Origin: Deltaproteobacteria bacterium
GTDB lineage: Bacteria; Myxococcota_A; Polyangia; GCA-2747355; JADLHG01
Assembly (NCBI GenBank): GCA_020848905.1
Contig: JADLHG010000031.1
Coordinates: forward strand, 450,255-514,254
DNA: 64,000 nucleotides
Reading direction: 5' to 3'
The stretch's first letter is position 1; the number at the start of each line of letters is the position of its first letter. The notes beneath the pieces are model-generated. The model ran no database searches, was not told the origin of the DNA, and saw only the letters and a list, made by a program, of their open reading frames with translations. This document shows positions 42,028-53,311 of the stretch, in pieces. A program made the translations under genes and the position numbers.

Positions 42028-43602
42028 ATGGCCGACCGCCCCAGATTCTCAGCGTTCTTTTTCATTATTTCCGCAGTCTTGGCGGCCGCGCTGGGCCTCG
42101 GTTACTACAGCTACCGGTCCGCCAACCGCCTGGCCGAGCGCAGCGCCGAGTCGGTGCAGAGCTCGAATCGGGTCCTCGGGCTCAAGCTCGTGGACCGCAT
42201 CGAGAAGGTGATCCTGGACACGGACCGGACGTTCTTCAAGCTCGTGAGTCTAGACGATCCACGTGAATTCATGGAGTTATGGCGCAGAATCGTGCGCATC
42301 TCGCCCGCAGTGCAGAGCGTCATCGTGCTCGACGACCAGCGGGAGGTGGTGCACTTCGTGGCCAAGCTGGCTCCGGCCGAGCGGCGCGGTTTCCACGAGC
42401 TCTTCGCCCGACGGATCGTCCCCGACCTGGAGCTCGGCAAGCTCGCCCCCGACGAGCACAAGCATCTGCACACGAGCTATGGTGCGAAGAGCTACCTGCT
42501 CTCGTACATCCGCCGGCGCAGCGCCGGGCGCGACTACTACATCGCGCTCAACTATCACATCCCTTACATCATCCACGAGATCTTCCGGGAGGAGTTCAAG
42601 GAGCTGGAGGAGACGCGGGCCATCGCCGTGATGGACGAAGGAGGGGGCGTGCTCTACGGCTGGCCCGTCTTTTCGGACAGCAAGCTGGTCTTCGAAGCCC
42701 AGTTCCCGACGACCCTGTATCGCTGGCGACTGCAGATTTCTCCGAGGGATATAGCCTCCTTCCGTCGGCAGGCCCGCGCCCGGAAGCTCTCTGATCTGGT
42801 GCTCGTGGCGACCTCGCTCAGCGTCATTCTGGTGGGCATGGCGGTGCTCATCGTGGCGGCCCGCAAGGAGCGCCGCGCGAATCAACTCAAGAGCGAGTTC
42901 ATCTCGAACGTGAGCCACGAGCTGAAGACACCGCTCTCGCTCATCCGGATGTTCGGCGAGCTCCTCTCCCTTCGCGGCGCCTCGGACCCCAAGGCCAGTA
43001 AGGAGTACGCCGAGATCATCACCCGCGAGAGCGACCGCCTGACCGCCCTCATCGACAACGTGCTCGACTTCGCACGTATCGAGCGGGGTAAGGCTGCGTA
43101 CCAGTTCAGCCACGGCCGCCTCGAGCCCGTGGTGGAGCAGGTGGTCGAGCTCTGCCGGTACCGCGCCGAGCAGGGGGGCGTGCGGATTGCCACCCGCGTC
43201 GCGCCCGACCTGCCGGAGCTCCTCTTCGACGCGAGCGCGCTGACGCTGCTGCTCCTGAACCTCCTCGAGAACGCCCTCAAGTACGGTGCGGTCCGGGGAG
43301 GGGAGATCCTCGTGTCGGTCGAGCGGCAAGAGCGTCGCGTGCTCCTTCGGGTCGCCGACCAGGGGCCGGGGATCGCGAAGGAGGAGCAACGCAGGATCTT
43401 CGAACGCTTCTATCGTGGGCAGGATGCCCGCGGCAGCTCGGCCCGTGGATCGGGAATCGGCCTCAGCCTGGTGAAGCACATCGTGGAGGCGCACCATGGG
43501 CGCGTGCGGGTGGAGAGCGAGCTAGGCAAGGGAGCCAGTTTCGAGGTAAGCCTCCCCATCGCCGAGCCCGAGCCGATCCCCAAGCGGGGGGGAGCGCGAT
43601 GA
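42028..43602 (+). CDS. Membrane sensor histidine kinase
   Basis: 524 residues. An N-terminal membrane helix (about 8-27) and a second near 255-277 flank a periplasmic sensor region of about 230 residues that I cannot assign. The kinase core has HisKA with phospho-acceptor His297 ([16 protein letters not shown]), N-box [11 protein letters not shown]1 [10 protein letters not shown] and G2 [20 protein letters not shown]. The ATG at 42028 begins just before the first helix; the longer frame to 41872 is unlikely to be translated. Overlaps the response regulator gene by 4 bp (ATGA), so the two are a cognate pair. Confidence 0.93.
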   Translation: MADRPRFSAFFFIISAVLAAALGLGYYSYRSANRLAERSAESVQSSNRVLGLKLVDRIEKVILDTDRTFFKLVSLDDPREFMELWRRIVRISPAVQSVIVLDDQREVVHFVAKLAPAERRGFHELFARRIVPDLELGKLAPDEHKHLHTSYGAKSYLLSYIRRRSAGRDYYIALNYHIPYIIHEIFREEFKELEETRAIAVMDEGGGVLYGWPVFSDSKLVFEAQFPTTLYRWRLQISPRDIASFRRQARARKLSDLVLVATSLSVILVGMAVLIVAARKERRANQLKSEFISNVSHELKTPLSLIRMFGELLSLRGASDPKASKEYAEIITRESDRLTALIDNVLDFARIERGKAAYQFSHGRLEPVVEQVVELCRYRAEQGGVRIATRVAPDLPELLFDASALTLLLLNLLENALKYGAVRGGEILVSVERQERRVLLRVADQGPGIAKEEQRRIFERFYRGQDARGSSARGSGIGLSLVKHIVEAHHGRVRVESELGKGASFEVSLPIAEPEPIPKRGGAR

Positions 43603-44294
43603 GCGGAGCCAAGTCGAAAAAGGTCCTCGTGATCGAGGACGAGCCGGACATGGTGCGCGGCCTGCGGGACGCGATGCAGTTCGAGGGGTTCGTCGTGTTG
43701 TCGGCCTGCACGGGCATAGAGGGGATCGCGCTCGCCAAGCAGGAGCGGCCCGATCTCGTGATCCTGGACCTCATGCTCCCCGACCTCAACGGCTACCGGG
43801 CCTGCGAGGAGATTCGCCGCGGCAACCAGCAGGTGCCCATCATCATCCTGTCTGCGCGCGGGCAGGAGGCGGACAAGATCCGAGGGCTCGAGGCCGGGGC
43901 CGACGACTACGTCACGAAGCCCTTCAGCGTCGGCGAGCTGCTGGCACGCATCAGCGCCATCTATCGGCGGCTCGAGCGGCGATCGGGGGGCGAGGACGCG
44001 ATCCAGATCGGGGCGGCCCAAGTGGACCTGAAGAAGCACGCCCTGTCCTGCAACCGAAAGACCCACGCGCTCTCGTTCTATGAGGTGGAGCTGCTGAAGC
44101 TGCTCTACGAGCGGGCCAACGAGCCGGTCTCGCGCGACGAGATCCTGGAGAAGATCTGGGGGAGCCAGGCCGCGCCGACCAATCGCACGGTGGACAACTT
44201 CATCGTGAAACTACGCCGCAAGATCGAGGACGACAGCAAAAACCCTCGACACATTCTCACGGTCTACGGGTACGGCTACAAGCTCGTCCCCTAG
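43599..44294 (+). CDS. OmpR/PhoB-family response regulator
   Basis: 231 residues. Receiver domain (8-125) with acidic pocket Glu13/Asp14 (VIEDEP), phospho-acceptor Asp57 ([10 protein letters not shown]), Thr/Ser in IIILSAR, and Lys107 (YVTKPFS). A winged-helix DNA-binding domain (about 135-230) ends in YGYGYKLVP with recognition region [17 protein letters not shown]. Translationally coupled to the histidine kinase upstream. The UPF0182 gene starts 22 bp downstream and may be in the same operon or a target. Confidence 0.95.
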   Translation: MSGAKSKKVLVIEDEPDMVRGLRDAMQFEGFVVLSACTGIEGIALAKQERPDLVILDLMLPDLNGYRACEEIRRGNQQVPIIILSARGQEADKIRGLEAGADDYVTKPFSVGELLARISAIYRRLERRSGGEDAIQIGAAQVDLKKHALSCNRKTHALSFYEVELLKLLYERANEPVSRDEILEKIWGSQAAPTNRTVDNFIVKLRRKIEDDSKNPRHILTVYGYGYKLVP

Positions 44295-44316
44295 GCCACT
44301 AGGCACAGGTCACGGC

Positions 44317-47202
44317 ATGAAAAAGAAGCTCATCACCCTGGCCATCGCCCTGCTGGCGGTCGCCATCGTCCTGGCCGGACTCGCAACCTTCTGGACCGAG
44401 TACGAATGGTTCGTGCAGCTCGGCTTCGGCACGGTCTTCTCCACCACGCTCATGGCGAAGCTGGGTTCGGCGATCGGGTTCGGCCTGCTGGCGCTTGCTG
44501 TGCTGGGCGTGCACGTGCACTTCATTCGGCGCCTCAGCAAGCCACGCAAGAGCTGGACCATTCCGACCGCCGAAGGCGGCGAGGTGGATATCAAGGACGT
44601 GGTGAAGAAGGTCACCACCCCCCTCGTCGTGGCAGCGGCGCTGGTGGTCGCCGTGATCATGGGCTACTGGGCGGCGCGGCACTGGGAGGACCTGCTCAAG
44701 CTCCTGCACCAGACGCCGTTCGGCAAGACCGAGCCGATCCTGGGGCGGGACATCGGGTTCTACCTGTTCGTGCTGCCGTCCCTCGAGTTCACCCAGGAGT
44801 GGCTGGTTTACCTCATGGGGATCAGCACCATCTTCTGCGCTGCGGTCTACGTCAGTCGGGGCGCCATCACCGTGGAAGGGCGCGTGCCCCTCATGTCGCG
44901 CGGCGTGCGCGGGCACCTGCTCGCCTCCCTCGCCGTGGTGGTGCTCGTCATCGCCTGGGGCTTCCGCGTCGAGATGTACGAGATCCTCTTCTCCAAGCGT
45001 GGCGTGGCCTACGGCGCGACGTACACCGACGTCAACGCTAACCTGATCTCCTATCGGGTGCTCATCGCCGGCTGCGTCGCGGTGGCCCTCTACCTGCTGG
45101 CGCGAATCGGCTCCAAGAAGGAGGGCAAGGCGGCCATCAAGGGTCCGGCGATCGCGCTCGGGGTCGTGGCCGGTCTCTACGTCCTGGGCGTCTTCGTGTG
45201 GCCTACGGTGGTGCAGCAGCTCGTGGTCAACCCGAACGAGCTCGACAAGGAACGCCCCTACCTCGTGCACGCGATCGCCGGGACTCGCGACGCCTACGAC
45301 CTGAACCGCATCGCCGTGCAGGAATATCCGGCCAACGAGAACCTCACCGTAGCCGACCTGAAGAAGAACCAGCTCACGATGGACAACGTGAAGATCTGGG
45401 ACCATCGGCCGCTCAAGGCCACCTACCGGCAGCTTCAGGTCATTCGTCTCTACTACGACTTCCCGAACATCAGCGTCGACCGGTACAGCATCGGAGACCG
45501 CGTCTGGCAGGTCATGCTCTCCGCGAGGGAACTGGTCTACGAGCAGCTCCCCGTCTCGTCGCAGACCTGGGTCAACCGCCACCTCCAGTACACCCACGGC
45601 TACGGCGTCTGTCTGAGTCCGGTGACCCAGGCGGTGGGCGAAGGCCTCCCGGACCTCTGGATCAAGGACATCCCCCCCGAGACGCGCTTTCCGGAGCTGA
45701 AGATCGCGCGCCCCGAGATCTACTACGGCCTGAAGACCGAGGACTACTCGCTGGTCAAGACGACCACGCAGGAGTTCGACTACCCCTCGGGGGCCGACAA
45801 CCGCTACACGACCTACCAGGGGAGCGGTGGCGTGGGGATCGGGAGCTTCTTTCGCCGGCTGCTCTTCGCCATTCGCTTCATGGATCCGAACCTGGTCTTC
45901 ACCTCGCACCTCACCCCGGAGAGCCGCATCCTGTTCAACCGCCAGATCCAGGAGCGCATCAACACCGTCGCGCCCTTCCTGATGCTGGACCAGGAGCCGT
46001 ACATGGTGGTCGCCGAGGGGCGCCTGTTCTGGATTCAGGACGCGTACACCATCAGCTACCGCTACCCCTACTCGCAGCCCACCTCCCTCGGCAAGCGCGC
46101 GCGCATCAACTACATCCGGAACGCGGTGAAGGTCGTGGTGGACGCGTACAACGGCTCGCTCGCCTTCTACCTGTGGGACGACAAGGATCCGATGATTCAA
46201 ACCTATCGGAAGATCTTCCCCTCGATGTTCAAGTCGTCGGCCGAGATGCCGAAGGCGATCCGCGCCCACGTGCGATACCCGCAGGACCTCTTTGCTGTGC
46301 AGGCCACGATGTACGAGTCGTTCCACATGACCGACCCGCGGGTCTTCTACAACCAGGAAGACAAGTGGGCCATCTCGCGGGAGCTCACCGAGAAGACCGC
46401 GGGGCGCAGGGAAGCGTCGAAGATGGACGTGGGGGGCACGGCGCGCCACGTGACGGACACGAACCGCATGGCTCCCTACTACATGATCATGCGACTCCCC
46501 GAGGAGAAGCGGGAGGAGTTCCTCCTCATGGTGCCTTTCACGCCCACGAACAAGGACAACATGGTGGCGTGGATGTCTGCGAGCTGTGATGGGGACCAGT
46601 ACGGCAAGCTCCGGGTCTACACCTTCCCCAAGAAGAAGATGATCTTCGGCCCGATGCAGGTGGAGGCCCGCATCGACCAGGACGACTTCATCTCGCAGTG
46701 GATCACCCTGCGCAACCAGCAGGGCTCCACCGTGCTGCGCGGGGACCTGCTCGTCATTCCGATCGAGGACTCCATCTTGTACGTGGAACCCGTCTACCTG
46801 CAGGCCACGCAGACCCAGCTCCCCGAGCTGAAGCAGGTCATCGTGTCCTTCGGGAAGCACCTTTCCATGAAGGGAAGCCTCGACGCCGCGCTGAAGGACG
46901 TCTTCGGCCTCAAGCAAGGCGGCGCGGCGATCACCACCGGGGCCCCCGGAAGCGCGACCCCTGTCGCTCCGGTCGCGACCTCCACCACGCAGCCGGCCTC
47001 CGGCGCACCCGAGGGGGTGAGCGAGCTGGCGCGCCGCGCGCTCCTGCACTACCGGGCCGGGCAGAAGAAGCTGGCGCAGGAGGACTGGGCCGGCTACGGC
47101 GCCGAGCAGAAGCAGCTCAAGGAGGCCCTCGAAGCGCTGGCCAGAGGACTCGAGGGGAAGCTCAAGCCCGGGACTCCGTCCGAGGCCGCGCCGAAGAAGT
47201 AG
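44317..47202 (+). CDS. UPF0182 family integral membrane protein
   Basis: 961 residues. About seven hydrophobic helices occupy the first 320 residues (LITLAIALLAVAIVLAGLA, FGLLALAVLGVHVHFI, and others), followed by a large extracytoplasmic region with family motifs such as ERPYLVHAIAGTRDAYDL, TYRQLQVIRLYYDFPNISVD, RYTTYQGSGGVGIG and a long conserved stretch around DPRVFYNQEDKW. This matches UPF0182, a widespread family of unknown function. A Thr/Ala/Pro linker and a helical tail follow residue 870. It is 22 bp after the response regulator. Confidence 0.9.
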   Translation: MKKKLITLAIALLAVAIVLAGLATFWTEYEWFVQLGFGTVFSTTLMAKLGSAIGFGLLALAVLGVHVHFIRRLSKPRKSWTIPTAEGGEVDIKDVVKKVTTPLVVAAALVVAVIMGYWAARHWEDLLKLLHQTPFGKTEPILGRDIGFYLFVLPSLEFTQEWLVYLMGISTIFCAAVYVSRGAITVEGRVPLMSRGVRGHLLASLAVVVLVIAWGFRVEMYEILFSKRGVAYGATYTDVNANLISYRVLIAGCVAVALYLLARIGSKKEGKAAIKGPAIALGVVAGLYVLGVFVWPTVVQQLVVNPNELDKERPYLVHAIAGTRDAYDLNRIAVQEYPANENLTVADLKKNQLTMDNVKIWDHRPLKATYRQLQVIRLYYDFPNISVDRYSIGDRVWQVMLSARELVYEQLPVSSQTWVNRHLQYTHGYGVCLSPVTQAVGEGLPDLWIKDIPPETRFPELKIARPEIYYGLKTEDYSLVKTTTQEFDYPSGADNRYTTYQGSGGVGIGSFFRRLLFAIRFMDPNLVFTSHLTPESRILFNRQIQERINTVAPFLMLDQEPYMVVAEGRLFWIQDAYTISYRYPYSQPTSLGKRARINYIRNAVKVVVDAYNGSLAFYLWDDKDPMIQTYRKIFPSMFKSSAEMPKAIRAHVRYPQDLFAVQATMYESFHMTDPRVFYNQEDKWAISRELTEKTAGRREASKMDVGGTARHVTDTNRMAPYYMIMRLPEEKREEFLLMVPFTPTNKDNMVAWMSASCDGDQYGKLRVYTFPKKKMIFGPMQVEARIDQDDFISQWITLRNQQGSTVLRGDLLVIPIEDSILYVEPVYLQATQTQLPELKQVIVSFGKHLSMKGSLDAALKDVFGLKQGGAAITTGAPGSATPVAPVATSTTQPASGAPEGVSELARRALLHYRAGQKKLAQEDWAGYGAEQKQLKEALEALARGLEGKLKPGTPSEAAPKK

Positions 47203-47205
47203 CGA

Positions 47206-47220
47206 CCCCCTTTCAGGGGG
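47206..47220. terminator. Small GC hairpin between convergent genes
   Basis: CCCCC (47206-47210), loop TTTCA, GGGGG (47216-47220), in the 42-bp gap between the UPF0182 gene and the converging protease gene. The stem is only five pairs and no T run follows, so it is a weak candidate for a bidirectional terminator. Confidence 0.3.
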
Positions 47221-47244
47221 CGAGGGTGTGGGGGGCGCGAGGGT

Positions 47245-48174
47245 TCAGGCGTGGCGGCGGCGGGTCCGTCGCGCCCCGAGCCAGAGCGCGACGAGCGCGA
47301 GGCCGGCAGCGGGTACGTCCTTCGGCGAGGCGTGTCCCGCGACGCTGCAGCCCCCCTCGTCGAGCACCACCGGCGCGCAGACCTTCGGGTCGGCCGACTT
47401 CGGGTAGGTGGCGCAGATCCCGAGCACGTCGTCCCCCTCGGGGCTGCGCTTCTTCGTCTCGCCGCGGTCGGCGAAGTTGAACATCGTCGTCTCTTTCATC
47501 GCCGCGGGGAGGTTGCCCAGCGGGTCGCACTTCGGCAGCGTCTTGCCCTGGTTGTCCTTCGGGACGGGCTTTCGCGTGCCGTCGTCGCAGGGGTGGTCGA
47601 GTCCCATCAGGTGACCGAGCTCGTGGGTGACCGTGTTCTCGACGTCGTGACGCGTCCGCTCGGCCTGGGTCCCGAAGAGGAATCCCTCGCCGTTCAGCTC
47701 GATGTCTCCGTCCAGGATCCGCCCGTCTTGGTCGCTGCCCGGGTGGTCCACGAAGAACACCGTGGTGATCCCCGTGGCCTCCTTGTCGTGCTTCCAGTCC
47801 TTCTCGACCCAGACCACCACGTTCTCGTTCGTCCCCTTGCGGTTCAGGCCCACCTGCGCGTCAGGGCTGGGAGGCTGGACGCTGAAGGTCAGGTAGCCGC
47901 ACCCCGAGGTGACGCGTTGCCAGTTCTCGGTCGCGCGCTTCACGGCATCCAGCTCGGTCGCGTCCGCGACGTTGTCGCTGCCGGCGGAGTTGGCGCGCAG
48001 GACGACGCAGTTCGTGAACATCCAGCGCAGCGGCTTCTGACTCTCGTCGGTGGTGCCAGGGACATAGGCGCGGCCCGCGCCGCCGAGCACGGCGAGCGCG
48101 AGTCCCGCGCCGACGAGGAGGACGCCTCCCCAGCGAACTAGCGGCTGCGGCACAAACGGGCGTCGGTGGCGCAA
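47245..48174 (-). CDS. Matrixin-like secreted zinc metalloprotease with MYXO-CTERM-like tail
   Basis: 309 residues. A signal peptide (VLLVGAGLALAVLGGAGRA) precedes a metzincin domain: the zinc motif THELGHLMGLDH (HExxHxxGxxH) is complete. The Met-turn is less certain (AAMKETTMF). The C-terminus has GCSVAG, a spacer, a hydrophobic stretch (AAGLALVALWLGA) and RRTRRR, matching MYXO-CTERM sorting tails that retain proteins at the myxobacterial cell surface. Overlaps by 37 bp the 3' end of the partner gene on the same strand. Confidence 0.87.
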   Translation of the reverse strand: MRHRRPFVPQPLVRWGGVLLVGAGLALAVLGGAGRAYVPGTTDESQKPLRWMFTNCVVLRANSAGSDNVADATELDAVKRATENWQRVTSGCGYLTFSVQPPSPDAQVGLNRKGTNENVVVWVEKDWKHDKEATGITTVFFVDHPGSDQDGRILDGDIELNGEGFLFGTQAERTRHDVENTVTHELGHLMGLDHPCDDGTRKPVPKDNQGKTLPKCDPLGNLPAAMKETTMFNFADRGETKKRSPEGDDVLGICATYPKSADPKVCAPVVLDEGGCSVAGHASPKDVPAAGLALVALWLGARRTRRRHA

Positions 48175-48722
48175 TCAGCGAGGGCGCGCCGGATGTGCTG
48201 CACGAAGAGGTCGAGAGGCTGGCGCGCGGCGAGGTCTTTGGGTTGCTCCGCCGCGCGAAGCCCGTCGTCGGTGCGCTTCACCAGCGACAGACCGCCGAGG
48301 GTGCGCGCCACGGTGATGCGTCCGTCCTCCGTGCGCTGGACCGGGAAGACGCCCTGCATCATGCCTACGACGTAGCGATGGCCGGCGCGCACCTCGGTGA
48401 AGAGCAACGTTGTCTCGCCAGGGCGGAAGGTGGGGCTCCCGGCCACGCGCATGCCGATGCCGTTCACGCTCCCCCCGAGGCGCCGGACCACGACGCGTTC
48501 CCCGTCTTTGGCCCCGTGCACCCCTTGCTGCACCTCGAAGGTGGTGTCCGTCACGATGTGGCGGCCGTCCTCGCTCCAGTGACTCTCCGCCTTCAGCACG
48601 CGACCCACGAAGATGCGGTCGGCACGGCCGGCGAGCTGGTGGAGGCTCATGGCCACCATCATGGTGGCCGACACGGGCAAGGGGAGGAAAAGGGCCAGCG
48701 GAACGATAGCGCGTCGAAGCAT
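48138..48722 (-). CDS. Exported protein of unknown function, partner of the matrixin-like protease
   Basis: 194 residues from ATG 48722, with a signal peptide (AIVPLALFLPLPVSA). Mature region: LAGRADRIFVGRVLKAESHW, TDTTFEVQQGVHG, RVVVRRLGGSVNGIGM, FRPGETTLLFTE, a beta-rich pattern seen in exported myxobacterial proteins often encoded beside matrixin-like proteases. The longer frame to 48857 runs through GAGCTC repeats and is unlikely. The downstream end overlaps the protease gene by 37 bp. Could be a chaperone, inhibitor or substrate; this is inference from position. Confidence 0.72.
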   Translation of the reverse strand: MLRRAIVPLALFLPLPVSATMMVAMSLHQLAGRADRIFVGRVLKAESHWSEDGRHIVTDTTFEVQQGVHGAKDGERVVVRRLGGSVNGIGMRVAGSPTFRPGETTLLFTEVRAGHRYVVGMMQGVFPVQRTEDGRITVARTLGGLSLVKRTDDGLRAAEQPKDLAARQPLDLFVQHIRRALADCATDARLCRSR

Positions 48723-48763
48723 GCGATCCAGAGGATAGCGGCCGGGGGTGATGCGGTCAACGC

Positions 48764-48807
48764 GAGCTCTCTCCGAGCTCTCCCCGAGCTCTCCCCGAGC
48801 TCTCCCC
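48764..48807. repeat. Four 11-bp tandem repeats with GAGCTC palindromes
   Basis: Units start at 48764, 48775, 48786 and 48797: gagctctctcc once, then gagctctcccc three times. Each contains the palindrome GAGCTC, so the palindromes recur every 11 bp on one helical face. They lie in the 122-bp gap between the divergent genes at 48722 and 48845. This may be an operator array or a simple slippage repeat. Confidence 0.8.
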
Positions 48808-48844
48808 GTTGACCCCCTCGGGCGCCTCTGATAAGGGCATGCGC

Positions 48845-50305
48845 ATGTCCAGCACACCGGTTCGTGTTCGCATCGCTCCGAGTCCCACGGGCGATCCCCA
48901 CGTGGGGACCGCCTACGTGGCGCTCTTCAACTACGCCTTCGCCCGTCGGCACGGCGGACAGTTCATCCTGCGCATCGAGGACACCGACCGGGCGCGTTCG
49001 ACCCGCGAGTCCGAGGAGGCGATCCTTCGCAGCCTGGCGTGGCTCGGCCTCGCCTGGGACGAAGGCCCCGACGTCGGGGGGCCTTGCGGACCCTACCGGC
49101 AGTCGGAGCGCGCGGCCATCTACCAGGAGCACGCGGCACGCTTGGTGGAGCGAGAGGCGGCCTATCGGTGCTTTTGCACCGAGGCGCGGCTTGAGCAGAT
49201 GCGCGCCGAGCAGCGGGCTGCGAAGCTGGCCTCCGCCGGTTACGACGGCGCGTGCCGGGCGATCTCTCGGGAGGAATCGGACCGGCGGGCCCGGGCCGGT
49301 GAGGCCCACGTCGTCCGGCTGCGGATGCCCAAGGAGGGCGAGACGGTGGTGCCCGACCGCCTGCGCGGGGAGGTGCGGATCCCGAACGAGCGCAGCGACG
49401 ATCAGGTCCTGTTGAAGAGCGACGGCCTGCCCACCTATCACCTGGCGAACGTGGTGGACGATCACCTGATGGGGATCACGCACGTCATCCGCGCCGAGGA
49501 GTGGATCCCGTCCACGCCGAAGCACCTGCGGCTCTACGAGGCCTTCGGCTGGGAGCCGCCCGTCTTCTGCCACCTGCCGCTCTTGCGCAACAACGACAAG
49601 AACAAGAGCAAGATCTCGAAGCGCAAGAACCCGGTCAGCCTCGACTACTACCGGGACTCCGGCATTCTGCCGAAGGCCATGCTCAACTTCCTCGCGCTGA
49701 TGGGCTGGTCCTTCGGGGAGGACCGCGAGAAGTTCAGTCTGGGCGAGATGATCGAGCGCTTCGACATCGCGCCGGGGAGCATCAGCCTCTCCGGTCCGGT
49801 CTTCGACCTCGAAAAACTCTCCTGGCTCAACAGCCTCTATCTGCACGAGCTCACCGACGAGCAGCTTGTGGACGAGCTCGTGGCGTGGCGGCTCAATCGG
49901 GAGTTCCTCGTCAAGCTGGCGCGGCTGGCCCGGGAACGGGTGAGACGCCTGGACGAGTTCGTGCCCCTCACCGAGTTCTTCTTCAGCGGGGACCTGGACT
50001 ACGCCCCGGTGGCCGACCTCTGTCCGAAGAATCGGACTCCCGCGGAGACGGCCAAGCTCCTCGATCAGCTGGCGGAGGAGCTGGACGCGTTTCGCGTCTG
50101 GGCGCCGGAGCCGCTCGAGCCCTTCTTTCGGGCCTTCTGTGAGAAGACCGGCTGGAGCACGAAGGAGCTCTTCATGGTCGTGCGCCTGGTCGTGACGGGG
50201 CGCAAGGCCTCGCCACCCCTCTTCGACACCCTCTGCCTGGTGGGGCGCGAGCGCTGCCGCCGGCGCATCCGCCAGGCGGCCGAGTTCCTGCGCCACACGT
50301 CGTGA
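48845..50305 (+). CDS. gltX: Glutamyl-tRNA synthetase
   Basis: 486 residues; charges tRNA-Glu with glutamate. Class I motifs: HIGH-like [16 protein letters not shown] near the N-terminus (His-Val-Gly in HVGT), and KMSKS-like KISKRKNP (about 258-265). Other family blocks: [61 protein letters not shown]. The ATG at 48845 has AAGGG 7 bp upstream; an ATG at 48839 is the alternative. Whether it is discriminating cannot be told here. Confidence 0.96.
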   Translation: MSSTPVRVRIAPSPTGDPHVGTAYVALFNYAFARRHGGQFILRIEDTDRARSTRESEEAILRSLAWLGLAWDEGPDVGGPCGPYRQSERAAIYQEHAARLVEREAAYRCFCTEARLEQMRAEQRAAKLASAGYDGACRAISREESDRRARAGEAHVVRLRMPKEGETVVPDRLRGEVRIPNERSDDQVLLKSDGLPTYHLANVVDDHLMGITHVIRAEEWIPSTPKHLRLYEAFGWEPPVFCHLPLLRNNDKNKSKISKRKNPVSLDYYRDSGILPKAMLNFLALMGWSFGEDREKFSLGEMIERFDIAPGSISLSGPVFDLEKLSWLNSLYLHELTDEQLVDELVAWRLNREFLVKLARLARERVRRLDEFVPLTEFFFSGDLDYAPVADLCPKNRTPAETAKLLDQLAEELDAFRVWAPEPLEPFFRAFCEKTGWSTKELFMVVRLVVTGRKASPPLFDTLCLVGRERCRRRIRQAAEFLRHTS

Positions 50306-50501
50306 TCCCCACCCTCGGCTGCGGGAACGGCCGCTCGCGGACTCCGAAAACGCATGTCATTAAAATACCTTATGCCGCTAAGGCTCCTGACACGGGCGGA
50401 CGAGGAATTACGACAAATTACATTTGGGTGACAATTCCCTACCCCCCGGTCCGCTATACCTACCCCCGAGCCCTGCGGCTCACCACACTGGAGCCTCATC
50501 C
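50306..50501. promoter_or_regulatory. AT-rich intergenic region before the GT2 gene
   Basis: A 196-bp gap that is much richer in A and T than its neighbours (for example around 50354-50375 and 50405-50440). It probably holds the promoter of the glycosyltransferase gene. I could not align a -35/-10 pair with a normal spacer: TTGGGT at 50424 and TATACC at 50455 are 25 bp apart. No RNA gene was recognised. Confidence 0.4.
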
Positions 50502-51971
<1,470 letters not shown>

Positions 51972-52042
51972 CGAGCGGCGGCGCCCAGCTTGCGCGCCCC
52001 GCAGGTCTGCATCATATCCCCTGCGATCTTCCTGGAGGCCCC

Positions 52043-52879
52043 ATGGACGCGACGGCGCTGAAGGCGCAGCAGCACGCGACCTGGACGGGAGCCGCGCCCG
52101 GCTGGAGGCGGCACGACGCCCGGCTGGCGGGCATCACCCGCTCGGTGTCGGAACGACTCATCGCCGAGCTTCGCCCAGGGCAGCGGGTGCTGGACATCGC
52201 CTGCGGCACCGGGGAGCCGGCCCTGCCGGCGGCCGAGCGCGTGGGACCGACCGGGTACGTGCTGGCCACGGACTTCGTGGCCGAGATGGTGGCTTTCGCC
52301 CGCGAGAAGGCCGTCGCCCGCGGCCTGGCGAACATCGAGTTCCGGCACGTCGACGGGGAGTGCCTTGAGGTGCCGGAGGCGAGCTTCGACGCCGTCACGA
52401 TGCGCTGGGGGCTCATGTTCATGCCCGACCCGGTCGCGTGTCTCGTCCGTGCTCGCGCGGCCCTCAAGCCCGGCGGGGCTGTGTCCCTGGCCTGCTGGTG
52501 CGGTCCGGAGAGGAACCCGTGGGCGTCCATTCCGCTCGCCGTGATGCGGCGGCACGTGGAGCTGCCGGCGGTGGCTCCGGGGGCCCCCGGCATCTTCGCC
52601 TTCGCCGACCGGGCGCGGCTCGAGCAGACCCTGGTCGCGGCCGGCTTTTCGGACGTGAGGCTCGACGAACACGCGCTCGTTATGAGCGAGTTCGCCTCGG
52701 GTGCGGACTATGTTGATTTCACGCTCGAGGTTGCTGGCCCCGTCGCCCAGCTCGTCGCGCAGCTGCCCGCCGAGACGTGGGCCGTGGTGCGGCGAGAGAT
52801 CGAGCAGGCGGCCGAGGAGCCGACCGGCGGGGGCGTCCGCCTCACGGGAGTGACGTGGATCGCCAGGGCCCGCGTCTGA
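52043..52879 (+). CDS. UbiE/COQ5-like class I SAM-dependent methyltransferase
   Basis: 278 residues. SAM-binding motif I VLDIACGTGEPAL, motif II-like YVLATDFVAEMV, GECLEVPEASFDAVTMRWGL, and LKPGGAVSLACW give a class I Rossmann methyltransferase of the UbiE-like kind. ATG at 52043 has CTGGAGG upstream. It may follow the glycosyltransferase in the same transcript. The substrate is unknown. The tmRNA promoter lies just downstream. Confidence 0.87.
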   Translation: MDATALKAQQHATWTGAAPGWRRHDARLAGITRSVSERLIAELRPGQRVLDIACGTGEPALPAAERVGPTGYVLATDFVAEMVAFAREKAVARGLANIEFRHVDGECLEVPEASFDAVTMRWGLMFMPDPVACLVRARAALKPGGAVSLACWCGPERNPWASIPLAVMRRHVELPAVAPGAPGIFAFADRARLEQTLVAAGFSDVRLDEHALVMSEFASGADYVDFTLEVAGPVAQLVAQLPAETWAVVRREIEQAAEEPTGGGVRLTGVTWIARARV

Positions 52880-52883
52880 TGCC

Positions 52884-52911
52884 TTGACTCCGACGGGAAC
52901 GAGGCTACCTT
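52884..52911 (+). promoter_or_regulatory. Candidate ssrA promoter
   Basis: TTGACT (52884-52889) and TACCTT (52906-52911) separated by 16 bp, with transcription expected to begin about 15 bp before the mature tmRNA 5' end at 52933. It is a good sigma-70-type match for a strong constitutive RNA promoter. Confidence 0.6.
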
Positions 52912-52932
52912 AGGGAGGCCTAGGCCCCATAG

Positions 52933-53300
52933 GGGGGCGAAATGGCTTCGACGGGGGTGAGGTTAGAGTAGGCTGCAAGCGGAGGGTCTCTGCCACCTCC
53001 ATAATCCGGTGGGGAAAACACAACTGCGAACGATAACGCCCGCGAGGGTCTCGTCGCTCAAGCCGCCTAACTAGTGGCTTGACGCTGTTCATCTCCTCCC
53101 GCCTGTGACGGGGTGAGCGGCGCAAACGAACAGGCTGGCCCTCTGCCATTCCGGCCGGGTGGGGGGCGAGAACAAAGGTTGGATAGCGACAAAGGGAGCC
53201 TGCCGATGGGCGCCCCGCGTCGCGAAATAAACCATCGGCTAAGCTTGTAGATGCCTGCCTGACACGCTTTCGGACCCGGGTTCGACTCCCGGCGCCTCCA
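52933..53300 (+). ncRNA. ssrA: Transfer-messenger RNA (tmRNA)
   Basis: Rescues stalled ribosomes by trans-translation. The 5' end GGGGGCG followed by AAATGGCTTCGACGGG is diagnostic. The 3' tRNA-like part has a T arm (GGGTTCGACTCCC) and acceptor CGCCTCC, which pairs with the 5' GGGGGCG including one G-U. The discriminator is A at 53300; only CC of the CCA is encoded. The open frame starts at GCG 53026 and encodes the tag ANDNAREGLVAQAA, ending at TAA 53068-53070. The usual proteobacterial tag ends in ALAA, so VAQAA is unusual. The last 24 bases form the integration site of the adjoining element. Confidence 0.97.
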
Positions 53301-53301
53301 C
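53277..53301 (+). repeat. attL core (tmRNA 3' end)
   Basis: 25-bp copy of the repeat bounding the element. It covers the T arm and acceptor strand of ssrA plus one base and is followed 10 bp later by the integrase stop. Sequence beyond it (cctattcccc) belongs to the element. Confidence 0.9.
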
Positions 53302-53311
53302 CTATTCCCCC

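Noticed and set aside
44299..47049. Minus-strand ORF of 916 residues
   Set aside because: Antisense to the UPF0182 gene, which has membrane helices and family motifs.
50424..50460. Sigma-70 promoter for the GT2 gene
   Set aside because: Best -35/-10 candidates are 25 bp apart, beyond a normal spacer.
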